Assembly: GCF_036345255.1 (NCBI RefSeq)
Contig: NZ_CP107783.1
Coordinates: forward strand, 9,789,001-9,853,000
DNA length: 64,000 nt
Reading direction: 5' to 3'
From: Streptomyces sp. NBC_00569
GTDB lineage: Bacteria > Actinomycetota > Actinomycetes > Streptomycetales > Streptomycetaceae
Shown: positions 34,128 to 40,580 of the stretch, in pieces
Position numbering within the stretch: the stretch's first letter is position 1
Layout of the letters: the number at the start of each line of letters is the position of its first letter
Translations under genes and position numbers: made by a program
Notes under the pieces: model-generated
Told to the model about the DNA's origin: nothing
The model's input: the letters and a program-made list of their open reading frames with translations, nothing else
Database searches by the model: none

Positions 34128-35009
34128 ATGCGAGTGGGGTTGCACGCGCTCGGTATCGGTGACGGTGCTCGTCCAGAGGTGATCCGTACGGTGGCCACAG
34201 CCGCGGAGACACACGGCTTCGCAAGGCTTTGGTGCGGCGAGCACGTGGTGCTCGTGGACGCGCCCGCCTCGCGCTACCCCTACTCCGCCGACGGCCGGAT
34301 CGCCGTGCCCCCGGACGCGGACTGGCTGGACCCGCTGCTTGCCCTGACCTTCGCGGCGGCGGTCACCAGCAGGATCGAGATCGCCTCCGGCGTACTCCTG
34401 CTGCCTGAGCACAACCCGGTCCTGGTCGCCAAACAGGCCGCCACACTCGACGTGCTCTCCGCCGGGCGGTTCACCCTCGGGGTCGGGGTCGGCTGGTCGG
34501 CCGAGGAATTCGCGGCGCTCGGGGTCCCCTTTGCCAAGCGCGGGCGGCGGGCCGAAGAGTACCTCGCCGCGATGCGCACCCTGTGGGCCGAGGACCCGGC
34601 CTCCTTCACAGGGGAGTTCACCCGCTTCGAGGCGATCCGGGTCAATCCGAAGCCGCTGCGCGGCGGCCGGCTCCCGGTCGTGGTCGGCGGCAACAGCGAC
34701 GCCGCCTTGCGCCGCGCGGCCACGCTCGCCGACGGCTGGTACGGCTTCAACGTTGCGGCGGCCGACGTCCCGGCGCGCATCGCTGTCCTGGCCGATGAGT
34801 GCGCCCGCCACGGTCGCCCCTTCGACGAGCTCACGGTCGCCGTAGCGCTGAGCGACGGTGTCCCGGAGCACCTTCCCGCACTCGATGCGGCGGGCGTCAC
34901 CGAACTCGTCGTCGTCGGCGCGCCGCCGCCCGCTGCCGACGCGGCAGCCGACTGGGTCGCGGAACTCGCCCGGACCTGGATTCGTCCTGCGGACCTGGAT
35001 TCGTCCTGA
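34128..35009 (+). CDS. LLM-class F420-dependent oxidoreductase
   Basis: A 293-residue TIM-barrel luciferase-like monooxygenase/oxidoreductase of the F420 type. Motifs: ETHGFARLWCGEHVVLV, ASGVLLLPEHNPVLVAKQAA, RFTLGVGVGWSAEEFAALGV, and PVVVGGNSDAALRRAATLAD. ATG follows GGAGGTGGAAG. The coding end contains a 19-bp tandem duplication (34971-35008) that shifts frame: with one copy the protein would end RTWIRPEG, with two it ends WIRPADLDSS. The extra residues are unlikely to affect the barrel. Reaction unknown. Confidence 0.88.
   Translation: MRVGLHALGIGDGARPEVIRTVATAAETHGFARLWCGEHVVLVDAPASRYPYSADGRIAVPPDADWLDPLLALTFAAAVTSRIEIASGVLLLPEHNPVLVAKQAATLDVLSAGRFTLGVGVGWSAEEFAALGVPFAKRGRRAEEYLAAMRTLWAEDPASFTGEFTRFEAIRVNPKPLRGGRLPVVVGGNSDAALRRAATLADGWYGFNVAAADVPARIAVLADECARHGRPFDELTVAVALSDGVPEHLPALDAAGVTELVVVGAPPPAADAAADWVAELARTWIRPADLDSS
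34971..35008 (+). repeat. Perfect 19-bp tandem duplication in a coding end
   Basis: CGGACCTGGATTCGTCCTG occurs twice back to back (34971-34989, 34990-35008) at the 3' end of the LLM gene. Identity of the two copies suggests a recent slippage or duplication. Confidence 0.95.
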
Positions 35010-35228
35010 GGGATGACCCGGGCCGGCCGGAGCACCAGCCGAACCGTTTCGCGCTCGCAAGTCGTCTCCCAGGCGACAGGGTGGCAGACCTGAGCCCCGG
35101 CGGGCGCGCGCCACTTGGCGTACAGCAGGGGGCAAGGCCCGCAGGCTCCGTCATGAAAAGGCAGCCCTTCTTCGCGTCAAGAATGAGCGAGCCCTTCCAA
35201 CCTGAACGCTCTGCACGCGCGTATGGGT

Positions 35229-35269
35229 GTGGCGGCGTACTCCGACGTGGTGTCGGGGTGCGCCGCCAC
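35229..35269. terminator. Hairpin between convergent genes
   Basis: An 18-bp stem with two mismatches or wobbles (35229-35246 with 35252-35269, beginning GTGGCGGCG), loop GTGGT, between the LLM gene and the convergent ABC permease. No T tract. The rest of the 340-base gap shows nothing recognisable. Confidence 0.55.
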
Positions 35270-35350
35270 GAGGTGGTGCGGTAGGGGTTGTGTTGCCGTC
35301 ACGGGGTGGTGCGTGCGGGTTTTGCGTGGTGGTCCGCCTGGTCATGCGGG

Positions 35351-36142
35351 CTACTTCGGGTCGTTGTTGAACTTGGCTTTGGACCAGTAGTAGCCGAGGA
35401 CGGTCAGGCCGAGGCTCCAGGCGATGGTGAGCCAGCAGTTGATGCCGATCTCGGTGCCGAGGAGGAGGCCGCGGAGGGTTTCGATGGCGGGGGTGAAGGG
35501 CTGGTACTCGGCGATGGGTCGGAACCAGCCGGGCATGGTGTCGGTGGGGATGAAGGCGCTGGACAGGAGGGGGAGGAGGATGAGGGGCATGGCGTTGTTG
35601 CTGGCGGCTTCGGCGTTGGGGCTGATGAGGCCCATGCCGACGGCGATCCAGGTGAGCGCCGTCGCGAACAGGACGAGGAGTCCGAACGCGGCGAGCCATT
35701 CGAGGGCGGTCGCGTCGGTGGAGCGGAAGCCGATGGCGACGGCGACGGCCCCGACGAGGATGACGCTGGCGATGCACTGCAGGACGCTGCCGATGACGTG
35801 TCCGATGAGGACGGAGCCGCGGTGGATGGCCATGGTGCGGAAGCGGGCGATGATGCCTTCGGTCATGTCGTTGGAGACGGAGACGGCGGTGCCGATGGTG
35901 GTGGAGCCGATGGTCATCAGCAGCAGGCCGGGGACGATGTAGGCGATGTAGACGGAGCGGTCGGCGTCGTGGCCGCCGATGCCGGTGCTCATGACGTCGC
36001 CGAAGATGTAGACGAACAGCAGGAGCAGCATGATCGGTGTGAGCAGCAGGTTGAGGGTGAGCGACGGGTAGCGGCGGGCGTGCAGGAGGTTGCGACGCAG
36101 CATGGTGGTCGAGTCGCGCACGGCGAGGGACAGGGAGCTCAT
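35351..36142 (-). CDS. ABC-2 type transporter permease (DrrB-like)
   Basis: A 263-residue membrane protein of the ABC-2 exporter class with about six membrane segments (for instance TLNLLLTPIMLLLLFVYIFG and FGLLVLFATALTWIAVGMGL). The loop VPGLLLMTIGSTTIGTAVSV, NDMTEGIIARFRTMAIHRGS and the end PFTPAIETLRGLLLG are typical of DrrB/daunorubicin-type permeases. ATG 36142 overlaps the ATPase stop by ATGA. With the ATPase it exports a lipid, drug or secondary metabolite. Confidence 0.9.
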   Translation of the reverse strand: MSSLSLAVRDSTTMLRRNLLHARRYPSLTLNLLLTPIMLLLLFVYIFGDVMSTGIGGHDADRSVYIAYIVPGLLLMTIGSTTIGTAVSVSNDMTEGIIARFRTMAIHRGSVLIGHVIGSVLQCIASVILVGAVAVAIGFRSTDATALEWLAAFGLLVLFATALTWIAVGMGLISPNAEAASNNAMPLILLPLLSSAFIPTDTMPGWFRPIAEYQPFTPAIETLRGLLLGTEIGINCWLTIAWSLGLTVLGYYWSKAKFNNDPK

Positions 36143-37107
36143 CGGACGGTCTCCTTGGGCTGGTTGGGCTGGGCCGGCACGTTGGTGGTGGTGAGGGCGA
36201 AGAACACGTCGTCGAGGTCGGGGGTGTGCACGGTCAGCTCGTCCGCCTCGATGCCGGCCGAGTCCAGCCGGTCGAGGACGGAGCGCAGGTCGCGCTGGCT
36301 GCCGTCGCTGGGGATCTGCAGGGTGAGGGCCTCGTCGTCGCGGCTGGAGCCGCTCATTGCGGAGGCTGCGTTCTGGTAGGCGTCGGGGTCGGTGAAGCGG
36401 AGCCGGATGTGTCCGCCGGGGATGAGTCGCTTGAGTTCGTCGGCGCTGCCTTCGGCGGCGATCTTGCCGTTGTTGAGGACGGCGATACGGTCGGCGAGTT
36501 CGTCGGCCTCGTCGAGGTACTGGGTGGTGAGGAAGACGGTGACCCCGTCGGTGACGAGTTCGCGGATGATGCCCCACATGTTGTGGCGGGCGCGGGGGTC
36601 GAGGCCGGTGGTCGGCTCGTCGAGGAAGATGATCCGGGGGTTGCCGACCAGGGTCATGGCGATGTCGAGGCGGCGCTTCATGCCGCCCGAGTAGGTGGAG
36701 GCGGGCTTCGATGCGGCGTCCACCAGGTCGAACCGCTCCAGCAACTCGGCGGCGACGCGGCGCCCTTCGCGCTTGGGGAGGTGGTGGAGATCGGCCATGA
36801 GGAGCATGTTCTCCTCGCCGGTGATCAGGCCGTCGACGGCGGAGAACTGCCCGGTGACACCGATCGCTCCGCGCACCGCCTGCGCCTGGGTGGCGAGGTC
36901 GTGCCCGCCGACGCGGATCTCGCCGGAGGCGGGGTCGGGGGAGAGGAGGGTGGACAGGATCTTGACGGCGGTGGTCTTGCCGGCGCCGTTCGGGCCGAGC
37001 AGGGCGAAGACCGTTCCTTCGGGGACGGCGAGGTCGATGCCGTCCAGGACGGTCTTGTCGCCGTACGACTTGCGCAGCCCGTTCGCCGCGATGGCCGAAG
37101 TGCTCAT
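36139..37107 (-). CDS. ABC transporter ATP-binding protein (DrrA-like)
   Basis: A 322-residue exporter ATPase. Walker A LGPNGAGKTT, signature YSGGMKRRLDIAMTLVG, Walker B IIFLDEPTTGLDPRAR and H-loop LTTQYLDEADELADRI are intact, and the C-terminal extension (LTLQIPSDGSQRDLRSVLDR) is that of the daunorubicin-resistance DrrA subfamily. ATG 37107 starts the domain directly; the gap to the DUF4097 gene is 31 bases. It is third in order from the promoter at 37.8 kb only by one gene, so the operon is DUF4097, ATPase, permease. Confidence 0.92.
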   Translation of the reverse strand: MSTSAIAANGLRKSYGDKTVLDGIDLAVPEGTVFALLGPNGAGKTTAVKILSTLLSPDPASGEIRVGGHDLATQAQAVRGAIGVTGQFSAVDGLITGEENMLLMADLHHLPKREGRRVAAELLERFDLVDAASKPASTYSGGMKRRLDIAMTLVGNPRIIFLDEPTTGLDPRARHNMWGIIRELVTDGVTVFLTTQYLDEADELADRIAVLNNGKIAAEGSADELKRLIPGGHIRLRFTDPDAYQNAASAMSGSSRDDEALTLQIPSDGSQRDLRSVLDRLDSAGIEADELTVHTPDLDDVFFALTTTNVPAQPNQPKETVR

Positions 37108-37138
37108 GAGGGGTGTTCCTTTGGGGGTTGTGGGTGGG

Positions 37139-37810
37139 TTAGAGGCTGTGGGCGGTGATGTCGCCGTGGGCGGTGGTGGCGTGGATGGTGAGTGCGGCGT
37201 TGGTGCCTGTGGTGTTCTGGAGGGTGTTGTGGATGCGGCCGTAGGTGGTGCCGGCGTTGAGGGTGGCGGAGGTGTTGCGGGCGGCGCCGATGGTGATGTC
37301 ACCGAACTCGGTGCGCAGTTCGACCGTCCCGCTCGTGGCCTCGGCGACGTTCAGGTCGCCCTTTTGGGTGCTGATCTGCGCGGGGCCGTTCAGGCGGCCG
37401 ACCAGGATGTCGCCGGCCTGGAGGGTGAGGTGGGTCTTGGTGGTCTCGTCGAGCTTGACGGTGGCCTGTGCGGCTTCGAAGGTGACGTCGCCGAGACGTC
37501 CCACACCGCGCAGTTCGGCGGCGGCAGTCTTCGCCTCGATGCGGGAGCCGGCGGGCAGTTGGACGGTCACTTCGACGGAACCGGAGTTGCCGAGGATCCG
37601 GTTCTTCGCGGCGGCAGCCTCGATGCGCAGAACACCGTCGGCGTAGGTGACCGTGGTCTGTTCTGCGGCCTTGAGGTCGCGGCTCTTGGACTTGTCGGCG
37701 GGCAGGATCTCGACGGTGGTGTCGGCGCGGTCAGCGGCGATGAACTGGATGCGGCCTGCGGGGATGTTCAGGGTGGTGGTGATGGGGGTGGGGGTGTCGA
37801 ACTTCTGCAT
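37139..37810 (-). CDS. DUF4097-family beta-strand repeat protein
   Basis: A 223-residue cytosolic protein made of short alternating strands with a repeating GD(I/V)-type turn (ILVGRLNGPAQISTQKGDLN, RTEFGDITIGAARN, HATTAHGDITAHSL), the signature of DUF4097 putative adhesin-like proteins. It has no signal peptide or membrane segment. ATG 37810 has AAGGAG at six bases. In Streptomyces this family is common next to DrrAB-type exporters and MarR-like regulators, as here; its role is not established. It is first in the exporter operon. Confidence 0.85.
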   Translation of the reverse strand: MQKFDTPTPITTTLNIPAGRIQFIAADRADTTVEILPADKSKSRDLKAAEQTTVTYADGVLRIEAAAAKNRILGNSGSVEVTVQLPAGSRIEAKTAAAELRGVGRLGDVTFEAAQATVKLDETTKTHLTLQAGDILVGRLNGPAQISTQKGDLNVAEATSGTVELRTEFGDITIGAARNTSATLNAGTTYGRIHNTLQNTTGTNAALTIHATTAHGDITAHSL

Positions 37811-37854
37811 GGTGTGCTCCTTGGCTCCGTTGTTTCTGATGGGCGAAACGCTAC

Positions 37855-37984
37855 GTTGCATTCAAGGATCGGGCAACGGTCTTGTTGCTCAATAACCCTA
37901 TAACCGCAGGTAGTTGCCGAGATTTCATTGCAATGGTCTGGACTCGAATGCAACAGAACTCACCCCCGGTCGTTGCAATGAAAT
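37855..37984. promoter_or_regulatory. Four-part inverted-repeat operator region between exporter operon and regulator
   Basis: Four related elements: GTTGCATTC (37855-37863), ATTTCATTGCAA (37922-37933), GAATGCAAC (37946-37954) and TTGCAATGAAAT (37973-37984). The first and third are exact reverse complements, as are the second and fourth. This local AT-rich pocket in a GC-rich sequence lies in the 367-base gap between the DUF4097 gene and the regulator at 38178, and is a strong candidate for that regulator's binding sites. The part from 38003 to 38177 is a GC-rich leader with no clear fold. Confidence 0.65.
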
Positions 37985-38002
37985 GAGAGTGAACGCTATA
38001 GT
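37973..38002 (+). promoter_or_regulatory. Promoter for the HTH regulator at 38178
   Basis: TTGCAA (37973-37978), 18 bases, then TATAGT (37997-38002), a good vegetative-type promoter. Its -35 box is within the last operator element, so binding there would repress it. The predicted 5' leader is about 170 bases. Confidence 0.55.
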
Positions 38003-38177
38003 CGACCCGCCGGACCCCAGCTACGGATGCCGGCCGCCAGGTACTGGTTGCTGGGTATGGAGTCAGGGCGCCGGACACCGGAGGCGAACGCCGGCGTCCG
38101 GGCGCAGTTGCCGGGTACGGATGCCACGCACGGGCGCCGGGGCCGGTGCAGGGCTGTGAAGGAGAGGGAGAGCGTAA

Positions 38178-38909
38178 ATGCCGGGAGGCAGACTTACCCA
38201 GCCGGAGCGTCAGCAGATCGCGCTGGGGCTGGCCGACGGCCTCGCCTACGCCGAGATCGCCAGAAATCTGGAGCGCCCGACGTCGACGATCACGCGTGAG
38301 GTGATGCGTAACGGCGGCCCGACCGCCTACCGCGCGGACCTCGCACACCGGGCCACGGAACAGCGGGCCCGCCGCAAGCAGGCCACGCCCCGGGAAGCGG
38401 GAACGCCGGCGCAGGCTTATGGGCGTGACGCGGAGGCGGTGCGCGCGTATGAGGAGACGTTCACGACCGTCCTCATACAGTCGGGCACACCGAAGATGAT
38501 GGCGCGGGTGATGTCCTGCCTCACCCTCACCGACACCGGCAGTCTCACCGCCGCCGAACTCGTCCAGCGTCTCCAGGTCAGCCCCGCGTCCATCTCGAAG
38601 GCGGTCGCGTTTCTGGAGAGTCAGGGCATGGTCCGCCGGGAGCGCGATGAGCGTCGCCGTGAGCGATATGTCGTGGACAACGACATCATGTACCAGTCGA
38701 TGATGGCGTCCGCCCGCTCCACCGCCCACATGGTCGACATCGCGCGGCAGGGTGTCGGTGTCCTCGGTTCAGGCACTCCGGCCGCGACCCGTCTGGAGAA
38801 CATCGCCCGCTTCCTCGATTACGTCTCCGAAAGCATTGCGCGCGCGGCGGAACAGGCCCGCGACATCCTCCACACCCAACCCGAACCACCCAAGGACAGC
38901 ACCACCTGA
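38178..38909 (+). CDS. Two-HTH regulator: IS30-like HTH plus MarR/GbsR-like domain
   Basis: A 243-residue protein with two DNA-binding parts. Residues 1-50 (GGRLTQPERQQIALGLADGL, AYAEIARNLERPTSTITREV) match the helix-turn-helix of IS30-type transposases; residues about 95-170 (TGSLTAAELVQRLQVSPASI, SKAVAFLESQGMVRRERDER, RRERYVVD) form a MarR/GbsR-type winged helix. A helical C terminus follows. The transposase-type HTH may have been captured by the regulator. ATG has GGAGAGGGAGAG upstream. Divergent from the DUF4097/ABC exporter operon across repeated inverted elements, it is the probable local repressor. Confidence 0.82.
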   Translation: MPGGRLTQPERQQIALGLADGLAYAEIARNLERPTSTITREVMRNGGPTAYRADLAHRATEQRARRKQATPREAGTPAQAYGRDAEAVRAYEETFTTVLIQSGTPKMMARVMSCLTLTDTGSLTAAELVQRLQVSPASISKAVAFLESQGMVRRERDERRRERYVVDNDIMYQSMMASARSTAHMVDIARQGVGVLGSGTPAATRLENIARFLDYVSESIARAAEQARDILHTQPEPPKDSTT

Positions 38910-39206
38910 GCCGCCCTGAGGCCGCAGCCGGACAGCCGCCGGCTGCGTCGATGACGAGTGACGACGCGAGTTGGTGAGTTCGCGCACCGGTCGGTGAGCG
39001 CAGGATCAGAAGGCGTCGGCGGGTTGTGGCAGCACCTGCGCGGCCAAGGGCCGTTATGTGCCGGGATCTTGTGACGCGATGAACGGCCCGCCCAGCCGGC
39101 CCCGCGCCGCGGGCTGCTTCGGATCAGGGCTTGGCGGACAGCGATGACGAAGACCAGTCGGGTGGTGGCGAGCCGGGTCTGCGCCCGCTGCGATTCGGTC
39201 CGATCT

Positions 39207-39264
39207 TGGCCGACGCCATGGCCCAGGTGAGCCTCCTCGCTCACCCGGGCCATGGCGTCGGCCA
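39207..39264. repeat. 26-bp near-perfect inverted repeat upstream of tnpB
   Basis: Arms 39207-39232 and 39239-39264 pair at 25 of 26 positions around CTCCTC. It lies in the 439-base stretch 38910-39348 that holds no recognisable gene. The arms look like an inverted duplication of a piece of coding sequence, since both strands read ADAMA followed by R/Q and V. It is much longer than the short end hairpins of IS605 elements; its relation to the tnpB element is unknown. Confidence 0.7.
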
Positions 39265-39348
39265 GGTCGTTGGCTTCGTGGGGGACTCTCTTGTGGAGCA
39301 GACGCACGGATATGCACGCTTGTCAGTGGCTCTGGCTAGGCTGAACGC

Positions 39349-40506
39349 GTGAAGATTGTGGTGCAGGTGAAGCTGATGCCGGAGGCCGACCAGGCCGCCG
39401 CGCTGGCGGCGACCCTGCACACCGTGAACGAAGCGGCATGCTGGGTGTCACAGGTGGCGTTCGAACATGGTGTTCCGCGTGAGTACGAGCTGCGCAAGCA
39501 CACCTACGCCCAGTTGAAAGCACGCGGTCTCGGGGCGCAGTCGGCGCAGCACGTCATCAAGAAGACCCGCGACGCCTACACCACCCTGGCCGCGAACCTG
39601 CGCGCCGGGAACCTGGGCAGGCCGGGCTCGAAGCGGCGGCGCAAAGCAGAGTCCAAGCCAATCACGTTCCGGCCGGAGGCGGCGCAGCCGTACGACGACC
39701 GGTGCCTGTCGTGGCAGTACGACGCGCAGACCGTGTCTGTCTGGACGACCGCCGGACGTATGCGAGGCGTACGGTTCGCCTGCTCGCCAGGCGCGCTCGA
39801 GACGCTGCGCGAGCACCGGCGCGGCGAGTGTGATCTGATCAGCCGGGACGGCGTGTTCTATCTGGTCGCCACCTGCGATGTCCCCGAGCAAGAGGCGTAC
39901 GCGCCGGACGGCTTTATCGGCGTGGACCTCGGCATCGTCAACATTGCCACCACCTCCACCGGACACCAGGCGGCCGGACGCGGCCTCAACCGGTACCGCA
40001 AGCGGCAGTTGAATCTGCGGCGCAAGCTCCAGAAGAAGCGCACCAAGTCGGCGCGCCGGGTCCTGGTACGTCAGCGCGCCAGGGAAGCTCGCCACGTCCG
40101 CAACACCAACCACATCATCGCCAAGACGATCGTGACCGAGGCTGAACGCACCGGACGCGGTATTGCCCTGGAAGAACTCAAGGGCATCCGCGCACGGGTA
40201 CGGCTCCGCAAGCCACAACGGGTCACGTTCCACTCCTGGGCCTTCGCCCAGCTCGGGGATTTCATCGTCTACAAGGCCCGCCGGGCCGGTGTACCACTCG
40301 TCCACGTCGATCCGGCCTACACCTCGCAGCAGTGCTGCCAGTGCGACCACATCGACAAGAACAACCGTGTCGACCAGGCACGTTTTATCTGCCGGGGCTG
40401 CGGCGTCGTTGCGCACGCGGACCGGAACGCTTCCCACAACATCGCTCGCAAGGGCGAGAGCGTGTGGAACGCGGGGCGTGAGTCACGCGTCCCTGCCACC
40501 TCCTAG
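39349..40506 (+). CDS. tnpB: TnpB, IS605/IS1341-type RNA-guided endonuclease
   Basis: A 385-residue TnpB. RuvC residues are all present: Asp193 in IGVDLGIVNIATT, Glu275 in GIALEELKGI, Asp358 in HADRNASHN. The zinc finger is intact (Cys329/Cys332 in QQCCQCDH and Cys348/Cys351 in FICRGCG). The N-terminal domain is complete, so the protein should be an active omega-RNA-guided nuclease. GTG start at 39349, with only a weak ribosome site. No tnpA (Y1 transposase) is adjacent, so this is an IS1341-like, non-autonomous element. The gene ends 75 bases before the stop of a convergent xanthine dehydrogenase-type gene. Confidence 0.93.
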   Translation: MKIVVQVKLMPEADQAAALAATLHTVNEAACWVSQVAFEHGVPREYELRKHTYAQLKARGLGAQSAQHVIKKTRDAYTTLAANLRAGNLGRPGSKRRRKAESKPITFRPEAAQPYDDRCLSWQYDAQTVSVWTTAGRMRGVRFACSPGALETLREHRRGECDLISRDGVFYLVATCDVPEQEAYAPDGFIGVDLGIVNIATTSTGHQAAGRGLNRYRKRQLNLRRKLQKKRTKSARRVLVRQRAREARHVRNTNHIIAKTIVTEAERTGRGIALEELKGIRARVRLRKPQRVTFHSWAFAQLGDFIVYKARRAGVPLVHVDPAYTSQQCCQCDHIDKNNRVDQARFICRGCGVVAHADRNASHNIARKGESVWNAGRESRVPATS

Positions 40507-40580
40507 GGGTGGTTGGACGGAGGAGTCCACCCGGCAGCCAGTCGGGCGCTACCTCCAAGCCCGGTTCTTTAAGGGCCGGG
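40400..40580 (+). ncRNA. Probable omega RNA and right end of the tnpB element
   Basis: Omega RNAs of TnpB cover the 3' end of tnpB and run to the element's right end. Here the sequence after the stop folds: TGGAC-GGAGGA-GTCCA near 40514, then CCCGG (40560-40564) with CCGGG (40576-40580) around a TTCTTTAAGG-like loop, followed by TCAAGTTGAC. The guide would be read from the flank just after this. The 5' end given is approximate; boundaries are inference from the family. Confidence 0.45.

Noticed and set aside
35351..38909. Antibiotic self-resistance locus
   Set aside because: The exporter is DrrAB-like, but no biosynthetic genes are near; the DUF4097/regulator setting is a general one.
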